Positions 8,600-18,496 are shown, numbered from the stretch's first letter. The stretch: 18,714 bases of DNA from Cladosporium sp. IMV 00045 (GCA_001931905.2 MSJI02000133.1:1-18714), one strand, 5' to 3'. The notes: generated by a model not told the origin, from the letters alone. Translations and numbers: made by a program.

Positions 8600-9595
8600 C
8601 TAAATATCAACAACCTGCACCGCATTCCCCAACCTCCCACTCCCCTCCCACATCAACGCCGCATTCACGAGCGTCGTGCTCGCCTCCCCCCTCGCCCCAC
8701 CCCACACCCTCTCCCACAGCACCGCTCCCACACCACACCAGAGCACCCTACCGACATCCCACCACAGATAGAAATCCATCAAATCCCAAGGCAGCCCTCT
8801 CGCTTTCCTCTCCAATCCCCTCCGGAGAACTCTCTCCCCCTCATCCCACACAACCCTCTCCCGTCCACCATTCAGCCAGCCTTCGAAATCGCTGCGGCCC
8901 GCGTGCACGTGGCCGAAGACGTGGATTGCCGGTCGTACGTGGGAGAGTTCGGAGAGAAGGTGCGGACAGCCTAGAGCACGGGGCAGGTCGAGGTGGTGTT
9001 TTGGCGGTGTGTGGGTTATCAGCACGTCGGTTTCGGGCGGGACGGTGCCGCGCCAGGCGTTTTGGTGGGGTTGGTAGGTGAATGCGAAAGATGGATCCAC
9101 GGGGAGAGGGGTTTGTGGGCTGCCGTGGATGTGTAGTGTGCGGTTTTGGGGCGCGAGGTGAATTTTTGTGCTGCTGTGTTGGAGGTAGGTGAGGGATTTG
9201 AAGTCGAGGGTGGCGGTTTGGGAGAAGGGGGGCAGGGTGAGTCGGCTGACCGGGTCGAGGTAGGTGTCGTGGTTGCCGGCTATGAGAAATTTGTGAGGGT
9301 GCGGGAGGGTGGAGAGGTGGTCGATTGCGGACTGCAGTTCGGAGGGCGTCCCGTGCGCGGTTATGTCGCCGGCGTGGATGAGGATGTCGCCTGATGGGAT
9401 GGTGCCGGGGTCGAGGGAGTGGGTGTCGGAGATGCAGACTAGGCGGATGGGGTGGGGGTGTTGGTGGCGGAGAGGGCGGAGGGAGGTGAGGGCGTGGGAG
9501 AGGAGGCGGAGGAGCAGGTGGAGGGGTTGGGTGAGGATTGTGTGGAGGAGGGAGGGTCGGTCGAAGGGTGAGGTTGGGGCGAGGAGGGATGCCAT
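8600..9595 (-). CDS. Calcineurin-like metallophosphoesterase (MPPED1/2-like)
   Basis: Predicted metal-dependent phosphoesterase; substrate unknown. Single exon, 331 aa from the ATG at 9595-9593 (context CACAATGGC). The metal-binding motifs are all present and in order: D57-x-H59 (CISDTHS), D77 (HAGDIT), N108-H109-D110 (AGNHD), H195 (ITHTPP) and G228-H229-V-H231 (FGHVHAG). This arrangement and the short spacing fit the MPPED/239AB-type family found widely in fungi. Residues 15-40 (LLHTILTQPLHLLLRLLSHA) are hydrophobic and could anchor or target the protein. The frame is open upstream to another ATG at 9811 (72 more residues), but that stretch is Q/K/N/P-rich and leader-like, so I prefer the inner start. 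The last 90 residues change composition to G/R/E/W-rich, matching a strand-skew switch in the DNA. It is divergent from the TMEM16 gene. Confidence 0.9.
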   Translation of the reverse strand: MASLLAPTSPFDRPSLLHTILTQPLHLLLRLLSHALTSLRPLRHQHPHPIRLVCISDTHSLDPGTIPSGDILIHAGDITAHGTPSELQSAIDHLSTLPHPHKFLIAGNHDTYLDPVSRLTLPPFSQTATLDFKSLTYLQHSSTKIHLAPQNRTLHIHGSPQTPLPVDPSFAFTYQPHQNAWRGTVPPETDVLITHTPPKHHLDLPRALGCPHLLSELSHVRPAIHVFGHVHAGRSDFEGWLNGGRERVVWDEGERVLRRGLERKARGLPWDLMDFYLWWDVGRVLWCGVGAVLWERVWGGARGEASTTLVNAALMWEGSGRLGNAVQVVDI

Positions 9596-10329
9596 TGTGG
9601 TTTGCTTTTCTTTTTGGTGGTGTTTTTCTTTATTCTTTTGCCGGAGTAGTGGTGGCGGTGGGAGTTTAGCAGGATAGCATTGTGTTTGGTGGGGTTGATT
9701 ATTGGGTGTTGTATTGTTCCATGTTTTTTTCTCCTGTTGATTAACCCATTGGCGTTCAAAGCATTTCACCCAACCGCATGAACCAATCCTTCTGATATCA
9801 GGTGATGTCAAGTGAGATACCAGATCTGACCCAAGTCAACAAGCACAGGATGATCGGCGGTAAGCTCAAGCAGCAAGCTCGAGACACAGCCAACGAGCCC
9901 CGCAATGATTGGGAGGGCAAGGATGCAGAGTGACGCAAGGACACTGCCACAACACGCGCTATGAGCCGTGGGAAAGGGCAAGAAAGTTGGTCAACGACTG
10001 CAATCGACATCAGCACCAACAGCTCCTGACGTGGGAAGAAGCCTCTTAGTTACTGCATATACCTGCCTTTTGTGCTACTCCGTCTACCTCATCACCGAGG
10101 CGGCGGTTTGCTGGCTCTCATTGTGGCTTCCCCTACTCCCTCCCACTCCTCAAAAGGGCCCGACCCTGCTGCTGCCCCAAAGGAATTCCTAAACATCCCT
10201 ACCAATCCCTCCAATCCCTCCAATCCTTACAATCCCACCAAGAGTAACAACCTCGTCGTCAAGAACCGCTTTGCCAGGAGCTTCAGCCAGCTTGTCGCTA
10301 GCCAGTTGGTGCCCGGAGACTTGATCACC
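9596..10329. promoter_or_regulatory. Divergent promoter region between phosphoesterase and TMEM16 gene
   Basis: The 734-bp gap serves two divergent genes. Both sides have in-frame ATGs upstream of the chosen starts (9811 on minus, 10072 on plus) with no intervening stop, so leaders could be translated. The TMEM16 side ends in a pyrimidine-rich stretch with a 9-nt tandem repeat. No clear TATA box was identified. Confidence 0.5.
10203..10238 (+). repeat. Four tandem 9-nt units, CAATCCCTC type
   Basis: Units CAATCCCTC, CAATCCCTC, CAATCCTTA and CAATCCCAC follow one another without gaps, about 90 bp upstream of the TMEM16 start codon. As the unit is a multiple of three it keeps the upstream frame open, and would read as NPS/NPY repeats if translated. 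It contains overlapping CAATCC words; more likely a leader microsatellite than a binding site. Confidence 0.8.
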
Positions 10330-12580
10330 ATGGCTAAGAGTCCAGGCATTCTCGGCAACTTGGGCGTCGACTATGTTGTAGTCTTTCGATTCGCAAGTAC
10401 TGGTGAGTACTGCTGCTGCTTGATGATATATTACGCATCTCTCATGTGTACTGACCCTCCACACAGACAAGGAAAAGGCCGGCGAGCGCTTCCAGCAGCT
10501 CACCAGAGCTCTCGCATCTGTCGGACTTGCCACAGAGGTCCGCAATGGCGATAAACACTCTCTGCTGGTCTTTGTCCAAGTCTCCAGCGATGAGCACATG
10601 TTTGGCGAGATTTACCGCAGCCGCGTACGCGACTGGATGCATGGCGTGCGCGCCGCTGCACCCGAGAAAGAGGTCAAGGACTCTCTGGAGAGGGAACCAT
10701 TGACTGAAGCCGAGCGCCTGCGCATCATTTACCAGCTCATGACAAACCCCGTCAGCGAGGGCGGTGCTGGTATCACACCCAAGAAAGGCGAGTGGGAGAA
10801 TGTCGAGAGCATCTTCGCCCTGCATGACCACGCTTACAACAAGCAATGGATCAAGAAGTGGAGCACACAGTACCTCTTGACCTCCGAGGATCTCGACGAG
10901 ATTCGCAATCGCTTGGGCGAGAAGATCGCTTTCTACTTCGCCTTCACCCAGTCCTACTTCACCTTCCTCGCCGTCCCTGCCAGCTTAGGTCTCGGTGCAT
11001 GGCTTTTCCTGGGCGCCAACAGCCCAATTTTCGCTCTCGTTGCCGGCGTCTGGTGCATTGTCTTTGTGGAGTACTGGAAACACGAAGAGGCCGATCTCGC
11101 CGTCCGATGGGGCGTTCGCGGTGTCAGCACTATCGAGACTAAACGAAACGACTTCAAACACGAGAAGGAGGTCACTGATCCGGTCACTGGCGAGACGCAA
11201 TACATCTTCTCACCTACAGAGCGTCTCAAGAGACAGCTGCTCCAGGGTCCCTTCGTGCTCCTTGCCATTGCCCTTCTCGGAACATTGATCGCGACTGCTT
11301 TCGGAATAGAGATCTTCATCAGTGAGGTCTACAACGGCCCCTTCAAGTCTGTTCTTGTCTTCCTCCCAACTCTGCTGTTGACTACTGGTCTACCACTCCT
11401 CAACGGCATCCTCACGACCATTGCTACTCGTATCAGCGATTACGAGAACTACGAGACAGACTCAGCCTACGAGAAGTCAATGACGAGGAAGATCTTCGTC
11501 CTCAACTTCATCACCTCTTACCTCCCAGTCCTTCTCACAGCTTTCGTCTACCTGCCTTTCGGGGCACTCATCGTGCCATACCTGGACGTCTTCAGCCTGA
11601 CAGTCAAGCCATTTGCCGAAGACGACAAGCAGCTGGAGACGCCACCAACCAGCGCATGGACGATCAACCCTTCTCGCCTCCGCCAACAAGTCATCTACTT
11701 CACCGTCACCGCACAGATCGTCAACCTCGCCATGGAGGTCATCGTGCCATACCTCAAGCGACAGGGCTTCATCAAGTTCAAGGAAATGCAATCCAAGCGA
11801 GCGCAAAAGAACGGCGGCGCCCGACCATCCGCCTCCGTCGACGACGTCCCCGAAGAGAAAGAGTTCCTCGCCCGCGTGCGCTCCGAAGCCGAGCTAGACG
11901 TCTACGACGTGACCACTGACCTGCGCGAAATGGTGCTGCAATTCGGCTATTTGGCGCTGTTCAGCGTGGTCTGGCCGCTCGTCCCGGTTAGCTTCCTGGT
12001 CAACAACTGGATCGAGCTGCGCGCCGACGCCATCAAAATCTGCGTCGAAATGCAGCGGCCCACGCCCTGGCGCGCCGACACCATCGGGCCCTGGCTCGAC
12101 TCGCTCGGCTTCCTCAGCTGGCTCGGCAGCATCACCACCGCCGCGCTCGTGTATCTGTACAGCAATGACGGCGTCGGCCCCGACGGCAGCCCCCACGCCA
12201 TCAAAGGTTGGGCCCTCCTCCTGGCCATCTTCCTCTCCGAGCACCTGTACCTCGGCCTGCGCTGGGCCATAGCATTCGCCATCAGCAAGATCGACTCGCC
12301 CGGTCGTCAGAAGGAGAGGAAGGACCGCTTCGCCGTCAGGCAGAAGTATTTCCAGGAATCCCTCGATCAGACCCACCGTCTGCCGCCTATCAGCGAGAAG
12401 GCGGAGGAGATCACCAGGTCTTCCCTCGAGGATGAGGCGAGGAATGCCTCTTTGCGTGCTGCTACGCCGCAGGAGCGCTTTTGGGCTAGGCAGAGGCATT
12501 GGACGGAGACGGCGCAGGTGGGCGCGGGGTTGATTGCTAGGGCAGCGCCGGATGGTGAGGAGAGTAAGAAGGATCTGTGA
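10330..12580 (+). CDS. TMEM16/anoctamin family protein, probable Ca2+-activated lipid scramblase
   Basis: Membrane protein predicted to scramble phospholipids between leaflets when Ca2+ binds, like the fungal nhTMEM16 and afTMEM16. Exons 10330-10402 and 10467-12580 (intron 64 bp, GTGAGT..CAG, branch ACTGAC) give 728 aa, close to nhTMEM16. The cytosolic N-domain (about 10-170) contains NLGVDYVVVFRF and the GGAGITP motif. About ten membrane segments follow from IAFYFAFTQSYFTFL onward. The five Ca2+ ligands of the family are present: E448 (AMEVIVP), D509 and E512 (TDLREM), E541 and D545 (NNWIELRADA). There is no long basic tail like yeast Ist2. The protein ends ESKKDL, a C-terminal KKxx that would suit ER retrieval. 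The start ATG has context TCACCATGG; an in-frame ATG at 10072 would add 86 residues of low-complexity sequence and is less likely. Confidence 0.95.
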
Positions 12581-12808
12581 GGACTTGTGGGATGCAAGAA
12601 TGTGATGAGGGAGCGGAAGGAGGATGGTATCAGGTTTGGACATGTCCTATGGGCTGGCCTTGGATTTAAATATAGCAAAGCATGGTGTCTTTCGTGGTGA
12701 GGGACTCAGATCCTCTCCACCATCACGGCCTACTTAAGTAGTTACTATATTCGTATGCATCCTAAATCACACATACCTACACAACCAACCCAAACCCCTC
12801 CACCTACT
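12581..12808. other. Short convergent 3' region
   Basis: Only 228 bp separate the TMEM16 stop and the stop of the convergent membrane-protein gene, so their 3' UTRs probably overlap. It includes an AT-rich TTTAAATATAGC stretch near 12664 and becomes almost purely C/T/A near 12770-12808. Confidence 0.6.
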
Positions 12809-13945
12809 CTACTCCCCCTTCCCACCCGTCGTCGGAGGCGCAACCTCCTCCAACCCCCCAATCCTGCCCACGACCTCCTCAAAATCCACCCCCTCCCTCT
12901 CAAACGCCTCCGCCACCCTCCTCACCACCCGTCCCTGCCCCTCCACACTGAAGCCCCCATCCCCCTCCCTCTCCTCCTCCACAATCTCCGCCCACCTCCA
13001 GAACAAACTCTCCTTCCCCAAACCCACCAGCGCTTCCTTAAACTGCACGACCTTCCTCCTCCGAAACTCAATAACGTCCCCCTCCCGCTCCCACCGCCAG
13101 GCCACCCACCCGTGCCTACCAGGCAAACACGCGAGCACCAGCCGGTCGAGATCCTGGAATGACATTTCTTTCCTGTCTTCGACCAGCGTGTGCGCGTCCA
13201 GCATACTCGCGAAATCCAATTCCCACTCTCCGCTCTGCATCAGCAGACCGGTCTTACTGCGCACGTAGTGCCGCTCAATGGCTGGGAGGATTTTCCCAGT
13301 GAAAAATGCATTCTCCTCCCCCTCCGCCACGCCCTCCAGCAGCTCTTTCACGCCCCAATGCCGGCTCGCGCGGATTACCACTTCGTTGGCGCGGAAGCGC
13401 AGGTTCCAGCGCCAGAGGAGAGGGTTGGAGGGGCTGCCGAGGAAGAAGTTCTGCGGCCAGGGGAGGAGGAAGCGCAGCGCGAGGAAGTCGAGGAGGAGGG
13501 TGAGGGTTCGTTTGAGCAGGGTCAGGAGCGCGAGGCGCGTAGGCGTGTTGGGTGGGAGGGTTGTGGGGCTTGGGTGGCCTAGGATCGTGGAGAGGAGGTT
13601 GTAGTAGGTTGGGAGGGCGTGGAGGGCGCGGTAGAGGAGGGCGAGGAGGACGAGGGTGTTGAGGAGGAGGGGGATGAGGAACTGTGGTTGGTTTTTGGGT
13701 TAGTGAGGGGAGGGAGGAGGGTGGTTTGGGAGGAGGGGGAGACGGACGATTTGTTTCTTGTGGTCTGGGGGATGGCGGTCGATGTGGATGAGGTGGACTT
13801 TGGACGGGTCGAGTTGGGGGAGGAGAGGTTGGATCGCTGCCGGGGCGGTGGTGAAGGGTGTTGGGATCGCGGTCGAGTTGCTGCTCACGGCGGCGGCGGA
13901 TTTGGTGAAGGATTTGGGCGTGCGTTTGGTTGGTTTGGGCGCCAT
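12809..13945 (-). CDS. Two-TM fungal protein of unknown function
   Basis: I do not recognise a named family. Two exons on the minus strand, 13945-13748 and 13681-12809, give 356 aa. The upstream frame is closed by an in-frame TAA (13702-13700); removal of a 66-bp intron (13747-13682) solves this. Its branch is CACTAAC and its acceptor CCACAG; its donor GTCCGT is weak, but phase and length fit. Residues 1-45 are a K/S/T/P/A-rich tail. LIHIDRHPPDHKKQI precedes TM1 (about 67-86, FLIPLLLNTLVLLALLYRAL). TM2 is about 116-140. Then comes an about 210-residue soluble part starting LLWRWNLRFRANEVVIRASR, with a Trp/Arg-rich core (WVAWRWEREGDVIEFRRR) and an acidic C-terminal end. Charge distribution suggests a hairpin with both ends on the same side. 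It is convergent with the TMEM16 gene. The coding strand flips from C-rich to G-rich inside exon 2. Confidence 0.75.
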
Positions 13946-14768
13946 TGTGGGCAGAGCCTTCGGTGGGGACAGATGGGAGAATGGAGAGGGGTTTGTTGTG
14001 TTGTGACCAAGATTCGGAGGTGAGGGTTAGGAGAGATGGTGGTGGTTGATGTTGTAGGGTAGAAAGCTCGTGGATGGGACGGAAAGATGTGGAAACTTAT
14101 TATTGCGTGTCCTACGGGATCTTATCTGCAGTGTTGAATGCGTGAGATGTTGGTGAACATTGGATACTTACGTGAGGACTAGCTCATGGAAAATGTCATG
14201 AGCTGGATGTGATGGTAGTAGAGAGGTCATTCTAATGTAAACAAAGGTAAATGCTGTTGAGACGGATGTCTTGATATTGCTTGGAAGCGGGGACTGAGGA
14301 TCTCGGGTAGGGTTAGGGTTGGGGTTGACTTGACCATCATATGGTTGTGTCTTTGATCTTGTATGTACTCGTAGTACCTATCTTCAATGACTGTCACTTC
14401 TGCGGCATGGTCAAGTTATCTCGCAACTTGGTTACTTCGCCGTAACATGCAGTGTACACCTGCGAATGCCATTACAATCGAGCACAGCAGTTTATCAACG
14501 CTACTCACGTCGGGTCTCGAATCAATCTCTGTTCCCAGCCAAAAACAACGTAGTCGATTCAATAAAGACGAAAGCCTCATCGAATAATAAAACCATTATT
14601 AAGTGATATTGTTATACATGTCCCTGAAAGGGTTCCCATCGAGTTTCGCACCCCCAAAGTCACAACCCATCAACAACCAAACTCCCATACTATGAATGTT
14701 AATACTATCACAGGCCGTGAAATCGTCAACCATCCCAACCACGCAGCCCCCAACCAATACAGGATGAC
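13946..14768. other. Gap: upstream of the membrane-protein gene and 3' region of the F-box gene
   Basis: The 823 bp hold the membrane-protein promoter (near 13946-14100, G/T-rich on the plus strand) and the F-box 3' UTR (near 14600-14768, A/C-rich). A telomere-like run is at 14305-14327. A short inverted repeat AATAAT/ATTATT flanks 14589-14594. The small plus-strand open frame at 14387-14587 has no recognisable content. Confidence 0.55.
14305..14327 (+). repeat. Short telomere-like (TTAGGG-type) run
   Basis: The run reads GGGTAGGGTTAGGGTTGGGG and ends TTG, i.e. one perfect TTAGGG unit with degenerate neighbours on each side. Fungal telomeres usually use TTAGGG. Such short runs can be interstitial telomere fragments or telo-box sites bound by Tbf1/Teb1-type Myb proteins in promoters. 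Here it lies about 360 bp upstream of the membrane-protein gene start. Confidence 0.55.
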
Positions 14769-16777
14769 CTAAAACAGCAACTCAAACGACCTCATCCTCT
14801 CACCACCACCTTCAACCTTCCCTCTCGGCCTCACAACATCCCCCAAAGTCGCCAGCGCCTCCTCCCCCCCCTCCACATCCGGCTCGAGCGAATACTCAAT
14901 CGCAGACCTGACATCTCCCAAATACGACCCAATGACCGTCGTATGCCTCGTCTTTTCCTCCTCATCCGACACGACAACGCACAGGGAAGGCCTCCTCATC
15001 GTCTCGCGCACGCGCATTTGAGCGTGCAAGCGCGCCAGCCTCAGGGAGCGCGTGTATCGGTCCTCGTCGAGAGATTCGACGAAGCGGCCGTCGTCTGCCG
15101 TGAGAGGGCAGCGGGCGATGGGGCGGCAGAGGGCTTGGAGTGCGCCGGCGGGGTCGGAGGGGGCTTTGAGAGTGCGCAGGGAGGGGAAGAGGGACCATTC
15201 GATTGAGTGGGCTAGGGTTTCCGTTGCTGGGCCGGGGATGAGTGTGTCCCAGTGTAGGTAGTTCAGGGTATTGGATGAGAGAGCGTTGCGTCTGCTTGTT
15301 GGGGAGGTGCCGGTGAGGGGGTGAGGGGAGGTTGCTTGTATGAGGCGGAGTCGTTGGAGGCGCGTGAGGTTGGTAAGGAGGGTTTGGATGGTCGTGAGGG
15401 AGGCGAGTTCGAGGTTTATCAGGCTGAGGCTTTCCAGGGAGAAGGCGTTGCGTGTGTGCGAGAGTTGGTGGATGCCTTGGTCGGTTATGCCGTCAAGGTT
15501 CTCGAGGCGTAGCGACCGCAGCGCTTTGAGGGAGAGGAGCGTGCCGTTATGAAAGTCGTCTTTGCTGAAGTTGCTGATCATCAGGTGTTGTAAAGACCAG
15601 AGTCTATTGGTGATCGCTGTGATCATCCCTGGTCCTATTCTCGTCGCGTAGTCGTCAGTTTTGCAGAGGACCAAGGTCTGCAGCCAGTCCCATCTTCCGT
15701 GCAAGTCGATGAATTGGCTTAGGGTAAAACCTGGTGCGTGTTGCAGATCTAACAACCAGGCATGAGCGTTGAGTCTTTCGCATTCGAACAGTCGGCTGTA
15801 GTACTCGGTATTTTCCAGTGTGGCGGTTGGAGTGAAGCCGCTGATGAGTTCGGCTTCCGTGCAATTGTCCAGGATACGCTGAAGCACTGGATACACAGAC
15901 CGACGTGATGACGGCAGTTTTGATTCAGACTCCAACTCCCTAGCCAGGGCACTCGAGATATGAACTCTGCGCACCAGAAATGTGAGAGACGGTGCTTCAT
16001 TGATAGTCCTGAGGAGCAGGTCCAGTTGGCTTTTGGGTTTTCCCATCGATAATGACAGTCTGCGATTTGAGATGGACAGCCTTCGTCCTGGCTTCTGACC
16101 TGGTGCGCTGGAAGGCAGCCATAAGTCTCGATATAAGTGTTCAATTGCCGCCTTGGCCCATCTTTTGCTGGTCGAGCAGATCGTCCTCAATGCCTGCTGT
16201 CGGCCAGATACGTCCACGACGGATCCTTTTGCGTAACTAGCTTCCAGATGGCCAACAATACAGCTATATATCTCATGCGGGAGCTGCTGGAATACACGCT
16301 CCGGGAGTTGACGTGGCCGCCGTGTAGATAGTGAATTGGAATGCCGTCTGTGGCGTTCAGCCTCCCATGGTGTTCGTGTCAACGTCGGGACGGTGTCGAA
16401 AGTGTAGTATCTCGGTTTCGAAGGTCGGACTGGCCTTGGTGCAGTTCTGGGAGCCTCCTTTGGCCATGTGTTGCGCTGAGGGATAACATGCAGTTGGTGA
16501 GCAGAGTCAACGCGTTCTGGAAGACGAGGTCGACTGTCGACTTCGCTTTTGACCACTTGCGTATAGACGTAGGGTTTGCGGACGGCTCTGGTGGATTGTC
16601 AGTGGCCATTGTACCAGCAGCAGTGTCGAGACTCGTCATCCCGTGAGGTTGGTCGTATATTGACACATACCCATGCATCAGGGCCTCCTTGTCCGTATAG
16701 ATCTGCTGTTGGCCCTTGCCTGCATGGTGTTGAGGCAAGCTTGTCGACCGGGATCTCAGATGCGTGCAAGAGGCCAT
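14769..16777 (-). CDS. F-box-like / leucine-rich protein
   Basis: Likely substrate-recognition subunit of an SCF-type ubiquitin ligase; target unknown. Exons on the minus strand: 16777-16671 and 16587-14769, giving 641 aa. The large frame has no ATG near its 5' end. A small first exon (MASCTHLRSRSTSLPQHHAG to ALMHG) joins to it through an 83-bp intron (16670-16588, GTATGT..CCAG, branch CACTGAC) in correct phase. Residues 37-125 are basic and probably disordered. An F-box-like segment is at about 129-193: LPERVFQQLPHEIYSCIVGHL, then a loop, then LRTICSTSKRWAKAAIEHLY. Leu-rich repeats occur at about 365-475 (LQHLMISNF, LRSLRLENLDGITDQGIHQL, LESLSLINLELASL, LQRLRLI). The C-terminal tail is G/E/R-rich and ends RSFELLF. 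The F-box match is by pattern and somewhat diverged. Confidence 0.8.
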
Positions 16778-18496
16778 GTCGATGACTCTTTTCTTTCGTA
16801 TTGCGCCCCCAACAGGTCAATCAGATCCGAGTGCAAACCAAATGGCAAAACTAGCTTCGACGAGGTCAAAGGCACTTGTGAAACAAAGGCCTTGTAGCAC
16901 CTTATGAACAAGAAAGCAGAGCTAGCCAGAACACAGGTAGCAAACAGAATTCGAGCTCAAGGCCTCAAGAAAACAAGCCTCGAACCTTCCTACCTCTTTA
17001 ATATATCCTAACCCCTCAGTTCCAATCATTAACAAACCCGCCAGCAGAGCGGGCGCCGAGCGGAGGGCGACACTACTCAGGCGAGAAAAAGAAGCACGAT
17101 CAACCCGGCGCACGCCATAGGATGGAAAAGCAAGGCCCAATACCGGGTGCGCATGTGCCAGGAAAGCAGGACAAATCTCTTAGGCACCATAATTGAAGCG
17201 TACAGGGCTGCTCCATGTTGGGCTTTCTCTGCCACAAGAGAGCAGACGCCACCTTCGCCTCTTCCACCTCGCACAAGCAAGTGATCGCCGCTTGGGCCAG
17301 CAGTTCCCCTCTCTCTTCTTTCGCCAGGAGAGGCTGGGAAGGCGAAGGTACTGCGTGGTACATGCAGCATCGACGCCTGCGTACCACTGTTTACCTAGGT
17401 ACTTGTTTTCGTCTGCTTACGGTAAACACGGACTGGGTGCCTAGGAGCCAGTCCCAAGTATGACAGCGGGCGGCGCGATGATCTCTGGTGCAAGGCTGAC
17501 GATTGGGACTTGGCTTTTGGGAGGGGCAAGGTTCTTCTCTTTGCTAACCTAACCTTCCTGCCATCTCGACGCAAGCCACGTTACCCGCGGGTAATAGGCG
17601 CGCGAAGAGTGCTAAACGAGACTCGACGGAGTGGAGGGATATGAAGGGAAGATTGGAAGGATCCTCTATAAATCCCACGAGTCAATTGACCACGGCCTAT
17701 TGGCGCTTCTGGCTGATCCCCGTTGGCGGTTCGGAAATGGCGACATCGAATCGCTGCGCTTGCCTCGCTTGCAGGTCCGACCGGCGAGATGTCGAGACTA
17801 GATTGACGAGAAGAGGGGTCCTCTCTGTCCGGAGAACTCGACTCAAAAGGTGACGGTCTATTCTGGAGAAAAGGGACTTTGCACAAATCTATTTGCTTGT
17901 GCATAGATATGCTCAGGTTATATTTGATTGCCAAACACGTGCAGCATTGGTATTCGTCCGGGAACTTGCTGTGGGATTTTAATTGAGTCGGTTTCACGAA
18001 AGGCATTGTTTACTGGCCCCGAGAGCCGAGGTGACATGGGTAGCTTGCTGAGGAGGTGGACGTTGATTTGAGAGGGGGAATTGCGAAAGTGCTAATACTG
18101 TTGGCTGAAGAAGCGAGTCTAGGCCAAGCAGGCAACCTGGCAGAGGCAGGGTTGAGACGGGAAGTTTTTGCGTGATGGATATTTTTTTTTTGAATTTCGA
18201 AGTAGCCATTTCCCTTCTACTTCCTCGGTGGCCCGCAGAAAGTCTGGGTTGTTGCTCTATTTATGTTCGTTTCTTGGGGAGATCATGAACTCATGATATG
18301 GGCAAAGGACCGGGAAGGTCCCTGCAAGACTATCAACAGATAAGGAAAAACAAAGAAAGGAAAGAAAAATCAAAGTATAAACGCCCTGATCCAACTTCCA
18401 GCTTTTTTCTTCGACGCTGAAGTTATGATGCCATGCTTTAACTGAACAACAGATGAATAACCAATCTCGTCAATACGTGAGGGGAGCGTTCTTGTT
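16778..18496. other. 1.7 kb gene-poor gap upstream of the F-box gene
   Basis: It lies between the F-box gene start and the stop of the HAD gene, both on the minus strand, so it should hold the F-box promoter and the HAD 3' UTR. The longest open frames (minus 17581-18006; plus 17193-17444) overlap others and show no domain or codon bias. The plus strand is T/A-rich near 18180-18200 (a run of ten T) and 18340-18375. Dyads are seen at 17392-17401 (TACCTAGGTA) and 17430-17454. No tRNA or other RNA gene was recognised. Confidence 0.55.
17430..17454. repeat. Inverted repeat GGACTGG / CCAGTCC
   Basis: Seven paired bases flank an 11-nt loop GTGCCTAGGAG that itself contains the palindrome CCTAGG. A second CCTAGG-centred palindrome (TACCTAGGTA) lies 30 bp upstream at 17392-17401. 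It is about 650 bp upstream of the F-box gene and may be a dimeric regulator site or chance. Confidence 0.4.

Noticed and set aside
8407..9081. 224-residue plus-strand open frame
   Set aside because: It overlaps the metallophosphoesterase in antisense and consists of S/P/H/T-rich then R/G-rich sequence caused by the skewed DNA.
12755..13162. 135-residue plus-strand frame rich in Pro, Leu and His
   Set aside because: Antisense of the membrane-protein C-terminus; explained by the C-rich plus strand.
14561..14566. AATAAA on the plus strand as a polyadenylation signal
   Set aside because: No plus-strand gene ends nearby; the adjacent genes are both on the minus strand.
16960..17040. GGTTCGA word on the minus strand resembling a tRNA T-loop
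   Set aside because: The flanking bases do not form a T stem, and no matching acceptor or anticodon arms were found.
17581..18006. 141-residue minus-strand frame in the right-hand gap
   Set aside because: No recognisable domain and mixed composition; overlapping plus-strand frame of similar quality. Left as unannotated intergenic sequence.
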